Of a stretch of DNA of 64,000 nt, positions 1 through 10,165 are shown in pieces (within the stretch, counting starts at the first letter, position 1; each line of letters opens with the position of its first letter). The position numbers and the translations under genes were made by a program. The notes beneath the pieces are model-generated. The model was not told the DNA's origin. It was given only the letters and a program-made list of their open reading frames with translations, and did no database searches. Source of the DNA: Capronia americana (lineage: Eukaryota; Ascomycota; Eurotiomycetes; Chaetothyriales; Herpotrichiellaceae); assembly GCA_016110215.1 (NCBI GenBank), contig JADWQD010000007.1, positions 1 through 64,000 of the forward strand, read 5' to 3'.

Positions 1-607
1 TGTGTGTGGGATATTCTATAATGAAATGGGATCGACCATTGAATGTCCCCTGTATTTCAGCTCTCGGTTTCTTGATCCCATATGCGAATAGAAGCTTTCC
101 TTCTTCGACCTCTGACTTTCTATCTACCTTCCGCCGACCACTCACTCCCAGCATGTAACAGGTTGAACGACGCGAAGACCCCTCCTATGCAGTATCATCC
201 AAGAATCTCATGAATGAAAAAGTCCGGAGGACCTTGCTCGCACCCACCTTAGGGGCAGCACACGGCCACGGCACGTACCTAGGTATGTAGTACAGTACCC
301 CGAAATGCATGCCTCGACCGTACTGTACTGGACCGCATGGACTGCAGAATTCATACATGTCCGCATCCAACGTGCATACAGTATCAGGGTAATTATAGAT
401 TTTAAGCACCGAGTCTGTACGAATACATCCTGCGAGGTCGAATCCTGTCTGATCTGATCCTATCCAATGCAATTAATTGCAATCAATCCCATGCAATCCA
501 GTCAATCAATGCATTCCAATCTAATTAAGTAATTAGCGTATTGTATCGTACTCACTCTATAGTCTATATACTCATCGATGGCTCACTCATCCGTTCTAAG
601 AAACCAA
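1..607. other. AT-rich intergenic stretch, no gene seen
   Basis: No coding region is supported. Positions about 465-540 are a low-complexity run of short CAATC/AATTAA-like words. The stretch lies downstream of the Vps62-family gene on the minus strand and probably holds its 3' flank. Confidence 0.5.
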
Positions 608-1758
608 TCACGCCGTCAAGACACTCCTGACCAAACAATCCCCATCGCCCGAACAGACATTCTGCCTCCCCAGGTCCTTGTCGACCGGCCCCGTCGGCCC
701 GGCCGTGTACTTCCTCTGGCCGAACACGTCGACCTGCCCGTCCGCGTCGTCGGGCAGCTGGTCGTCCCCCCACCGGCCCAGGAAGGCCAACCACCCCTCG
801 GCAGCAGCAGCCGCGCCGTACGCCGAAAACGCGCCCGTCGAGACGTCGTACGCGTACGCGTAGGCGTTGGGGAGCGGGTCCCAGAAGACGCCGGCGTCGG
901 TGTGGTCTTCCAGCGGGCCGCCGGGGAGGTTCAGCCCGGGGATGGTGTGGTCGTGCGAGCCCTGCGTCGCGTAGTTGGCGTGGCTGCCTTGGGCGACGTA
1001 CACGACCGGTCGGCGGGATGCGGTGTCGGTGTCGGCGCCGCCGCCACCACCACCACCACCACCGCCATACTTCTCCACGGCCGCGTACGCGAACGCCTCG
1101 CCGGACGAGTGTTGGCTGAACCACATGGCTTGCGGGGTGCCGTTGACGAAGCGCAGCATCGTGTGTTCCCAGTCGCCCACGTGGTCGCCGAATTCGAGCG
1201 AGGGGAGTCCCAGGACCCAGTTGCCCTGGTTGTACGCGTAGAAGGAGAAGTAGAAGGCGTCGACGATGTCGTTGGGCTTGGCCACCGTCACGATCACCGA
1301 CGCGATGGTGCTGCCCGTGGAGCCGGATGAGGAGGGCTTGGTGCCTTGGAACCAGGAGGGCAGGGCTTGGATGCCTTCGTTGGACGTGAGATAGACGTCC
1401 TGTCCGCCGTTGGCAAACGAGTTCAGTGTGTTCAAATTATCTAGCGTCAGGGGCGCGGGTGTGATTATCTGGGTTTCGGTGTTGTCTTCCGGGTGGGTGT
1501 GGCTGAGATGGTCGGCGATGGAGCTGGGGAAGTAGGTCTCTTGGGAGTGGAGGTATGCAACGGGTGCTAAGTGGTGACCGTGTATATCAGCAGTTTGGTC
1601 ACATTATTCCGAATCGCCACGTCATGGCTGAGAGGGAAGTAAACTGTACCATATTGGCGGACGTAGTCTGGAAGGTCACGCTTCTGTATCCTAGCAACGG
1701 GCGATGCCACCGCCACAGTAAGTAGGGTCAATGCCCAGAAAATCCGACAATGCGCCAT
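608..1758 (-). CDS. Secreted Vps62-family protein
   Basis: Two exons: 1758-1650 and 1566-608, with an 83-bp intron (GTACAG...TTAG). The join restores the family motif around residues 30-42 (PDYVRQY then APVAYLHS), and the protein is 355 residues. Residues 1-19 look like a signal peptide, followed by a KR dibasic site (26-27) that suggests Kex2-type processing. The body matches the Vps62 family (vacuolar protein sorting-associated 62), with PLTLDNL, KDVYLTS-like and GDHVGDWEH (about 163-171) blocks. Yeast Vps62 is implicated in cytoplasm-to-vacuole protein targeting; the function here is inferred from the family only. A ten-glycine run at about 204-213 is encoded by a (GGT)n-like microsatellite and is probably length-variable. 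Family confident; exact role uncertain. Confidence 0.85.
1036..1066. repeat. Trinucleotide microsatellite (CCA/CCG)n inside the Vps62-family gene
   Basis: About ten consecutive GCC/CCA/ACC-type triplets on the plus strand encode a poly-glycine run on the minus strand. Confidence 0.8.
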
Positions 1759-2691
1759 GGTCGAAGTGACAGATTTGCAACGGAGTGATCAAAGGCAACG
1801 TCCGCGTATATCATATACTTATGTTCGAGAACAAGACGAGAGACCATGTCACATTCGTGGTAGAGCCCACTGTGGATTACCTTGACGCGGCCATGTCGAT
1901 GTAATCTCCATGAAGATAATGAGTCTTCCAGTGCTTGACGTCCTCAAAGAAGCAGTCATGGGTTTATGCAGCGCGCGCGTGGCGCAGTGTCAAACAGGGT
2001 CATCTTCATGAAGAGGCTGAGATGACCTGGACAGTTGACAAGAACAAATATAGGATGGCTCGGCGAGGGGCCTGCTCACTCGAGTAAGCGAAATGCCTGG
2101 GAACTGGCATTGATGACCAGCATGGGACAATTTCCGAGACGACAGCCAATCATGTTCGAAAGCGGCCAGTTCCCTGAGTGAGCATGGTGGTAGGGCACGC
2201 GGTCCTTCGCAAGGTATAAATCAACGTGCATGTCGGTCGAGTGCCATTCGCAGAAACAGAAGCGTTCGAAAAACAAATCTTCTCCGGGTCCAGTTTTGTT
2301 GTGCGATACACTGTACTCGGTAGTCATGCGGAGAAGACGGTGTTGCATCTCGGTGGTGTGACCATTTCAGTCGAAACAATTGGCCGGGCTGGCAGATTGC
2401 TTGGCGGGTTCAGGGCACGCGCAGGAATTGCTGGTGGCATGACGAAGACGAGTAACATCCAGAGTCAACGAAGTGCACTGGCGATCAAAGAAACCAACAG
2501 GATAAGTCGCTGAGGCATGCTGGGTTCAATGGATAGCATAGAGCCAATTCAGCAAAGGCAAATGTGAGAACAACGTCTTGACCTAGGTGCCTCGTTGTCG
2601 ACTTCCTGATTGCATATGTACAATTGTTGCAGCTGAGTCCCCGGAAAGACCACCTGCAGCTTGCTGCCTTCCTCGTCTCTATCGTCTCAAT
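1759..2691. other. Intergenic region, no gene seen
   Basis: This contains the upstream region of the Vps62-family gene and the 3' flank of the COX7-type gene. Short reading frames on both strands (for example 2226-2513) have no recognisable domain. Confidence 0.5.
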
Positions 2692-3314
2692 TTACCAGAT
2701 GGACTTGTAACCGAACAGCAGGCGGAACATTCCCACCAAGGAAAAGGTGAAGCTGCCGAGCAGGAGGGTGTAGTATGGATAGAGGATGAATGGACTCCGA
2801 TGTGTCTAGAAGAGAGATGTCAGCAACCTCGCCAAGACACGGCGTGCATACTGAAAAGGCGTTGCCGGCACATGGGCTACCAGACGCCATTGTAGAATGG
2901 ACAGCAAAGTCGCATTTCCCTCCATGAGTTGCGGGGACATAACCAAATTTGCAGACGAGGCCTAAAGCGAGTCCCACCTCCTCATCTCGTCCTTGCGGGA
3001 ACATAGCGCCCAGTCCCAGTGAAATGGGATACTCTTTGTGTATAACTCAACTGAACGAAGAGGGCTTGACTGACCTTCCACCATTGTCTTTTGCCGTCAT
3101 GGTTCTGGAACAGGCGTTGGTAGTATGGCACTCGGTTCTCGCGAAAGACAAGGACCCTGTCAACAGAGCGGTCAGCAGAATGACACCATCAGAGAGCAGC
3201 GTGGTTGCTTGATGAAGCCGGAGTCGGGGTGGTGTGAGCGACGTACCCAGACTTCTGTTGAGCTGGAGCTCGCTGAGCTGCCCTGAACATGCCAGCCCGC
3301 GTGGCTTGCATCAT
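2692..3314 (-). CDS. COX7: Cytochrome c oxidase subunit 7 (COX7/VIIa-type), intron-split
   Basis: Three exons read by eye: 3314-3247, 3156-3075 and 2805-2692, joining in frame to an 87-residue protein. Donors are GTACGT and GTCAGT; acceptors are GACAG and TCTAG. The start is a double ATG at 3314. Residues 1-23 are Arg/Ala/Gln-rich and fit a mitochondrial presequence. The body has the YYQRLFQ...WWK block followed by T-RSPFILYPYY and one hydrophobic segment, which matches the layout of yeast Cox7 (QLQKIFQ, LWWRHPRS, LYPFY). The protein is expected to be an inner-membrane, single-span accessory subunit of complex IV. No long open frame exists, so simple ORF calling misses it. The second intron is long (269 bp) and could hide another small exon. 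Confidence 0.72.
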
Positions 3315-3843
3315 CCGAAGAGCTGTAGGGTTGACCATCGTGTCGGAGGTAGACTTGATCGAACAGTGAGAGGAGAGTTGAGGTCAATGAGCAGCTTCGA
3401 AGATGATGTCGCAGCCCAATTGAAGTTCGGAAGGCGCAGGAGCAGAGCAGCTGTTTTGCCAAGACGACTAAACCAGATTGAGCCAAGGGCGATATGTTCA
3501 GCGTCTCCCGTCAAGTTAATATTCCCAGCTCGAGTGATTGAATGTGTACCCTGCCCGAAGGCATGGCCTGAGAATCAGTATAGTAAATACTCAATATGTT
3601 AGAATCCCATAAAGCACCAACCAGCGTTGGGAGAATCTTCATGTGAGCCACGAACGGGCAAAGTCGAGTATTCTTGAGCCGCCAAGACCACATGGGGGCC
3701 GTCTTCCCTCGAAAACACTTTCTCGTCCATCCATCACAGCGTACCGTCAACATTTGACAGCCTCTGCATCTCGAACATATTGTGCAGGCGTACACTTATA
3801 GACTTGCAGATGACGACACCGGCACCCTTATGTTAGTTGCTAC
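3315..3843. promoter_or_regulatory. Divergent promoter region between two mitochondrial-protein genes
   Basis: This 529-bp gap separates the COX7-type gene (minus) from the mitochondrial helical-repeat gene (plus). No coding frame in it is convincing. It must contain the upstream regions of both genes; no specific element was identified. Confidence 0.4.
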
Positions 3844-6330
3844 ATGAGATTGTTATGGGGACCTCTTGCGCGATGCCCGAAGACGCGACGACATCTTTTA
3901 TCCGCTTCACCCAGACGTTGGCGGTTTCATCGATCCGCCGCAGATTTGAGTACAATACAGGACTCGAATCTTTCACGGATTTACCGAACACCAAAATGCC
4001 GAGTTTTCTCAACGACTTCAAAATGTACAGATGACCGCGGCCCGGGTGGACGGCAGGACGACTATTTCTTGGCTACATTTTCAGGTGCCACCCGCCCCTC
4101 GTCGGATGATGTGCAATGGGAGAGCCTTCTCGACCGTGGCCTAGCATATGGCATCAAGACCAGAGCCCAGTTGTGCCAGGAGGCAGATGTGGGCGATATG
4201 TCACGTATTGGCATTCTCCTGACCGACAAACCTCGGTATCGACACGATATAGAGCTCTGGGAAATGCTGCTAGTTGCCCAGGCTCTTCAAAATGGGCACG
4301 AAGGAATCAAAGCCATCTGGAGAGGAATGAAATTCCGAGGGGAAGCCGTTCGCCTGGAGGGAGATGACCCTCGCGTTGATGCTCTGTGGAAGACATTTCT
4401 CTCTGCGGGTGCCGAAGACCACCAGTTTCTCTGGTCAATGTGCAAGGAAGCCAAACAGTTGAGGTACAACCGGCCTCGCTTATTCGCAGAAATTGTCGGA
4501 GCAGCATTGGAGGGTTCCAAACCTTTGGAGGCTCCCCAATTTGCAGCCTTTCTCGGAGAGAAGCACTTCAGATCGCGAGATGACTTGCGAGCTACGTTTT
4601 CCGCTGCATGTGAATCACGAAATCCCGATGCTTTGAAAGCTTTTTGCAAGGTGTACGACATGGTACCCCGAAGCTGTATATATGCCATGGTCACCTCCAC
4701 GCTCTGGCAACAGGACCGGTCCACCGATGCCTTCATGATGCACTCGTTCTTGATCTCGAGAGGAGACTTGCCTCCTCGATTCGAGTTGCTTGAACCGTTC
4801 ATCAACTACCTGGCTCTGCACAACGAAAGTCTGGACAAATTCTTATCACCGCTGACCGCGGCTGGAGTCTCCTTCGAGGCTCAGGCGAGGCGATTGTGGT
4901 CAATCGGGAGAAGTAGAGTTACCGGCGTGCCAGCAGAATCCCTCAATATTGTGGCGAGCAAAACCATGGGTGCCACTCCGAACAAACTCAGCGATCAATT
5001 TGTTGCACGTGCGTTCGCCACTCGAGCTTTCTCATTCGATATCGCGGTCCACAGTTTGAGGATGATTGGGCTGATTGAAGTCGGGCCGCTGGCGGTTCGG
5101 CAAATGGCTACAACTTCGCCAGATCTGGCGACACTACAAGCTCGATTTCAGAAACTGCGAGAGCTCGAAATCGACACTGGAGCCTCTGTCTTTGTTCGAG
5201 TGCTCAGAAATGTTTGCGATGCAGGGCACTGGGAGATGGTCGAAGCATTGGTAGATAACGACCTACACCATGAGGTCTTCGAAGATATCGACGTGCAAAA
5301 GCGGCTGCTGACAGAATACTATCGAAAACAAGACTGGCGCCAATTGAATCGGACACTGGCAATCCTTAACGACGGCCGGTTCGATGACTCTTCCAAACGC
5401 CGTGCTGCGAATCTCTTGCTGGTAGCCATGGTGGAAATAGGTGACTGGAGTTCAGTTATCAATTGCGCAACGTCTCTGCAAGAGCGTGGATGGCAGCTCT
5501 CTTCAGCCTTTCCGAGAGCCCTGATGCCCTTCTTCCGAACGACTGCTCAGCCCTCCCCTACCCCTCTTCGTCAGCCAAGCCTTGACCAGACTGTGCTGCT
5601 GATTGGGTTGATGCAAGACGCATTGGCGTCTAGGACCAACGTAAAATTCAAGTACTGGCGACAGGCGATAAGAGCCCTTGGCCGACAAGGACGCCTGGAA
5701 GAGCTGGAGGCGCTCGTCTACTGGATCGCTGAATGGTTTAGATACGGTGGCCTCCACCGGGAAGTCTTAGACATTCCCATATCACGCGACTGGGTGGAGT
5801 GGAAAGATCTGTTCGATGGGAAATTTCAGAAGTCACTCATGTCATGGTGTTTCCGCCCACGCAAGGGAGTGCGTATCGTGTCTGCGGAGAGGTGTCTTCG
5901 GTGGACTCGCATACTGAAAGGACTTCGTGACGGATACGGGATCGAAGTCAAAGAGTACATGATTCGATGGGAGTTTATCAAGCGACTACGACGGCTTTTT
6001 GCCACTGGCATGCACCTGAAGAGGCCTGACGCGGCGATGCGGGCTCGAAATCGGGTATCCATCACCCACTATTGGACCCTCTACGACAAGATGTGGGACA
6101 TGAAGCCAGCTGGAAAGGTCAGCTACGATGACCGAGTCAAGGTCTGTCTGCATCATAGGAAGTTGAGCCCATTAAAGAGAAGGCGCTTGCATGATCATTG
6201 GGTGGGCAGAAGAGCGGCACGAAAGTTGACCGAGCTGATTGCGAATGACCATGGACGGGACAGTGGACAGGGAGACATTGTCGGGTATAGGGACATGTTC
6301 AATGCGTCCTGGGAAGACTATCGAAAGTGA
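3844..6330 (+). CDS. Mitochondrion-targeted helical-repeat (PPR-like) protein
   Basis: One uninterrupted frame of 828 residues from ATG 3844. Residues 1-60 are rich in Arg, Ser and Leu with few acidic residues, which fits a mitochondrial targeting sequence. The rest is a long, mostly helical protein with repeated patterns of paired hydrophobic and charged helices, suggestive of degenerate pentatricopeptide-like repeats such as fungal proteins that bind organellar transcripts. The C-terminus (about 700-790) is strongly basic (KRLRRLF, KRRRLHDHW). I recognise no exact ortholog, so RNA binding is an inference from architecture. It starts 529 bp from the divergent COX7-type gene. An alternative is a fungal mitochondrial protein with no RNA role. 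Confidence 0.7.
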   Translation: MRLLWGPLARCPKTRRHLLSASPRRWRFHRSAADLSTIQDSNLSRIYRTPKCRVFSTTSKCTDDRGPGGRQDDYFLATFSGATRPSSDDVQWESLLDRGLAYGIKTRAQLCQEADVGDMSRIGILLTDKPRYRHDIELWEMLLVAQALQNGHEGIKAIWRGMKFRGEAVRLEGDDPRVDALWKTFLSAGAEDHQFLWSMCKEAKQLRYNRPRLFAEIVGAALEGSKPLEAPQFAAFLGEKHFRSRDDLRATFSAACESRNPDALKAFCKVYDMVPRSCIYAMVTSTLWQQDRSTDAFMMHSFLISRGDLPPRFELLEPFINYLALHNESLDKFLSPLTAAGVSFEAQARRLWSIGRSRVTGVPAESLNIVASKTMGATPNKLSDQFVARAFATRAFSFDIAVHSLRMIGLIEVGPLAVRQMATTSPDLATLQARFQKLRELEIDTGASVFVRVLRNVCDAGHWEMVEALVDNDLHHEVFEDIDVQKRLLTEYYRKQDWRQLNRTLAILNDGRFDDSSKRRAANLLLVAMVEIGDWSSVINCATSLQERGWQLSSAFPRALMPFFRTTAQPSPTPLRQPSLDQTVLLIGLMQDALASRTNVKFKYWRQAIRALGRQGRLEELEALVYWIAEWFRYGGLHREVLDIPISRDWVEWKDLFDGKFQKSLMSWCFRPRKGVRIVSAERCLRWTRILKGLRDGYGIEVKEYMIRWEFIKRLRRLFATGMHLKRPDAAMRARNRVSITHYWTLYDKMWDMKPAGKVSYDDRVKVCLHHRKLSPLKRRRLHDHWVGRRAARKLTELIANDHGRDSGQGDIVGYRDMFNASWEDYRK

Positions 6331-6579
6331 ATGCATGGTCATTGAGCACAAAGAATACATGACTTCTGCCAGACCCCCACAACAACAGTTCACTACTTTG
6401 TAAAAGCGGCCGTAAAATCGTCACCCACCTCACGTTCACGACACCACGCCGCCCTTGTCACTCTTAGCAACAACCACGCTAACGGTTTCAGGACTAGTCG
6501 CTCGACGGAGCCCATAATCCACACTCACAACCTGGTAAGCAACTCATTTTCTTTGTGAACCAGCAATATTCCTACCAGC

Positions 6580-8251
6580 ATGGCGGAATTTGGTGCCTTA
6601 AATGAGCTGCAAAACCAGCAGCGGCCAGCTCGTCGCAATGACAAGACTTATGGCAAAAAGAAGGCCCCGACCGCTGAGAAGCGGGCCATGCATTTTGATC
6701 TCTTCGGAGGTGGCGGAGACGAGAACGAAGCTGTGCAGAAAACGGGAGCGACAAAAAATGATGAGAATATTGTGAACAAGATGGAGAAACTGACGCTTAT
6801 CGAACCTGCCAGAGAGATTCCTGTACAGCCAGGACCTGAGTCGACTGTCAGCATCAAGCAGAAACCAGCTGACCACAATCCGCGGCTTCGAGGACGACGA
6901 AAACTGATCTCACAGAAGAAGATGGCTGTAAGTTCCCCGATTCCAATGGACTTATGCTAGCCACTGACACCCCCAACAGACACTTACACCGGAAAAGATC
7001 CAGGCGCTCAACCCACTACTGAAAATTGTCCAACAGGACGGCGTCAAAGACTTCCAGGAGTTTGGCCGGAGCATCGGAAAGAAATACCTTTGTACCAAGA
7101 TCGGAGAAGGCTCATACGCCGACGTCTACGAACTGCAATCCAAGGACCCGGATGAAGTTCAGGAACTGGAGAAAAGTGGCGGTCTCATCATCAAGGTCAT
7201 TCCGTTTCGAGTCGAAAGTACCAGCATAGACGACATATCAAACCTCGACGCAATAACTCGGGAGATCCAACTCTTTCAGACGGTTGATGCATTGCACGGC
7301 TTCGTTCGGTGTCGTGGTATTCACATCGTCAGCGGCGCATACCCAGATGTTCTTCTCGAGGCGTTTTCAACGTTCAGATTAACGCATTCCACCACAAGCG
7401 CACAAAACCTTGACCCATCCGTGACTGCGTCTAGAAACAAACCGCTCTACGCCATCCTTGAAATGAATCATGCAGGTACACCACTGGGCAAGTTGGGACA
7501 TTCTAGACCAGCATCAGCATTCCAAGTCTTCGACATATTCTGGAAAACCGCTATTAGTCTTGCTCATGCAGAAAGAGAAGTCCAATTCGAACACAGAGAT
7601 CTTCACAACGGGAATATCTGCTGGAAGTCTCGCACCGGAGATGGGCAGATCGATGTCAATCAAGAGCTGATCGAAGAAATGGACGAGGAGCCAGAGGTCA
7701 TTCTCGGGCTCTCAAATCTCGAAGTCACCATCATCGACTACACCCTCGCGCGAGCCACAATTGGCGACGTCACAATTTTCGATCCCATGGAATACTGGGA
7801 CCATGACTACGTCGAAGTGGAAGGGGAGAGTGAAGGTGAGAAGCGCCAGTTCAAGACATACGGCGCAGTGAGGGACTTGGTGGCCAAGGCTGACGCCGAG
7901 GCGATGGCGCTGGCGCAGCTGGAGGGGGCCGACTACAAGGCCATCAACAAGTACGAACGCTTCGTTCCGAGGTCGAACGTCTTGTGGCTGAGGTATGTCC
8001 TGGCGGACCTGCTGGCGAGGGGTGGTGGTTCTTGTGGAGGGAGAGGGGCCTACGTGCCCGGCAGCAGTAAGGCAGCGAAGAAGCTGCAGTTGGAGTTGTG
8101 GAGGGGGCTGGAGGAGGTGGAGGCCTATCTCAGAGGCACAACGGCGACGTTGTTGCCGACGAGTGCCGACGATTTGATCGGTATGGCAGTGGAGAAGGGG
8201 TGGCTGGCGGAGGGGGATGTCGCCGCCTTCAAGGCGCAGACAGAGCAGTAG
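6580..8251 (+). CDS. Haspin-like serine/threonine protein kinase
   Basis: Two exons, 6580-6927 and 6980-8251 (GTAAGT...CAACAG, 52 bp), give 539 residues. The kinase domain carries a glycine loop GEGSYADVY (about 158-166), a VAIK-type lysine in IIKVIPF, the catalytic loop HRDLHNGN (321-328) and, in place of the usual DFG, IIDYTLARA with DYT at about 369-371. The DYT motif and the HRDLH loop are hallmarks of haspin, the nuclear kinase that phosphorylates histone H3 Thr3 in mitosis and recruits the chromosomal passenger complex. The N-terminal 115 residues are basic and low in structure. Length is within the range of fungal haspins. The downstream gene is a separate transporter. Confidence 0.92.
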
Positions 8252-8657
8252 GGGAGGGGAGTGTCTTCGTTGGGTTCAAGTATTTTTTAGCGCGGCGTTG
8301 GGGCTGGAGCGCGCCATAAGGCGATATAATCATGCGCAATGAACGATGTCGATGCTACACACTTGGCTGCCTTCTCTGCCGACAGGTATCATCGTTGCCG
8401 ATGACGGTCTGTCGAATGATGGATGAGGGGAGACGAGGTCGCCATTGAGTCAGGTGGATGGTTGGGGTCCAGCCGGCGGCGACTCGGAGCTTTTGTGAAT
8501 GACGCATCCCGACACGCATCGTCCGTCGACACGGCGTCCATCACACGACCTGTATTCCTGCTGCACAGCCCCTGTCATTCCAGGCAGCGGCGACCTCGAT
8601 TTCAAGCATGAAGACTTAGACCTCTCTCATTCGTGACGGCTGTGACCGCCCTCGCAT
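8252..8657. other. Intergenic, no gene seen
   Basis: This holds the 3' flank of the haspin gene and the presumed promoter and 5' leader of the nucleoside transporter. No supported coding frame or distinct motif was found. Confidence 0.5.
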
Positions 8658-10165
8658 ATGCGCAGACCGACCCCGGAAGATTCAACATTCGAGTTACAGC
8701 ACTTGTCCGACGATATGGGCCTCTTTCGCTCACGGCAGAAATATCAGCCTGTAGGCGGCGACATAGACGCAGACACAGAGAGAGATGATGAGAGCGCACG
8801 AGATGAGTCTGAAACAGATACAGCGGGCGAGGCACCCTTTTCGTGGGTGGAATATGTGATCTTCCTCCTGCTGGGGATTGCCATGTTATGGGCCTGGTAA
8901 GAGTATCGAGCTCTCTTGACCAGCAGCTGTCGCTCACCAGTGAAAACAGGAACATGTTCCTCGCCGCGGCACCCTACTTTCAGAAGCGATTCGGTTCAAG
9001 CCAGTGGATCCTCAACCACTTTCAAGCGGCTGAGGTGTCGGTCTCGACCATCACCAATCTAGGGTCGATGATAATATTGACGAAGCTGCAAAAGGGGGCA
9101 TCATATCCAAAGAGAATCTCATCCTCGCTCTCCATCAACATTGTCATCTTTTCCATTTTGGCTTTGTCGACTCTCATCCGCACCGCCGCCGGAGTCTATT
9201 TCGGGTTCCTGCTCGTGGCCATCTTCTTCGCGAGCTTCTCCACGGGGCTCATACAGAATGGTCTATTTTCCTTCGCCTCAGGCTTTGGGAGGAGCGAATA
9301 TACCCAGGCGATTATGACAGGCCAGGCGGTTGCGGGTGTGCTGCCTCCTCTGGCTCAAATCATCTCGGTACTCGCAGTGCCTGCGAAGAAGAACAAGGAT
9401 GGTGACGGCGCGGACACAGCGGATGCATCGCCGAAGTCAGCATTCGTCTACTTCTTGACCGCTACAGCCGTCTCAGTACTCGCACTGCTGGCTTTCTTTT
9501 ACCTCCTACGACGAGAGGCGAACAGTCTGGCCTTAAGATCAGCAGCCAAGGCGACCGAAGACGAAGCTTCCGAAGGAGATGCGCTGACCGGGGCGCCGAG
9601 GAGGATGTCATCACAAAGCCAACCAGGCGCGGAAACAAACAATCGCCGCTCGGTGCCTCTAAGTACGCTCTTCGGCAGAATGCCCTTCCTCTCCACCGCA
9701 GTCTTTATCTGCTTCGCTGTGACGATGGTCTTCCCGGTCTTCACGGCCTCGATCTTGTCTGTCAACAACATCGACTCCGCGATCTTCATCCCCACAGCCT
9801 TCCTGCTCTGGAACATCGGCGACCTGGTCGGGCGGCTCATCACTTTGTGGCCGAAAATCTCGCTAACCCATTACCCGTTTGCACTGTTTTGTCTCGCCAT
9901 GGCACGTTTGCTCTTTATCCCGCTGTACTTTCTATGCAATATCAAGAACAAGGGGGCAGCCATCAGCAGCGACTTCTTCTATCTGGTCATTGTGCAATTC
10001 CTCTTCGGGCTGACGAATGGGTATTTGGGCAGTGAGTGCATGATGGGCTCCGGTGAATGGGTGTTACCTGAGGAGAGAGAAGCGGCGGGCGGATTCATGG
10101 GGCTGATGCTCGTGGGCGGCCTTACTGTGGGCAGTCTGCTGAGCTTCCTGCTTGGGGACATATAG
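8658..10165 (+). CDS. Equilibrative nucleoside transporter (ENT/SLC29 family, FUN26-like)
   Basis: Two exons: 8658-8896 and 8950-10165. The 53-bp intron (GTAAGA...AACAG) interrupts a Trp codon, and the join restores LGIAMLWAWNMFLAAAPYF, the first transmembrane segment of ENT proteins (family pattern LG-G-L-PWN-F--A--YF). The protein is 484 residues with an acidic cytosolic N-terminus of about 65 residues, about 11 hydrophobic segments and a hydrophilic central loop (about residues 270-310). Yeast FUN26 is a vacuolar nucleoside/nicotinamide-riboside transporter; a similar intracellular role is inferred. The end IVQFLFGLTNGYLGSECMM matches the conserved C-terminal ENT region. Confidence 0.9.

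Noticed and set aside
425..445. tRNA-like T-loop (GAGGTCGAATCCTG)
   Set aside because: It lacks the GGTTCRA consensus and no matching acceptor or anticodon arms could be folded around it.
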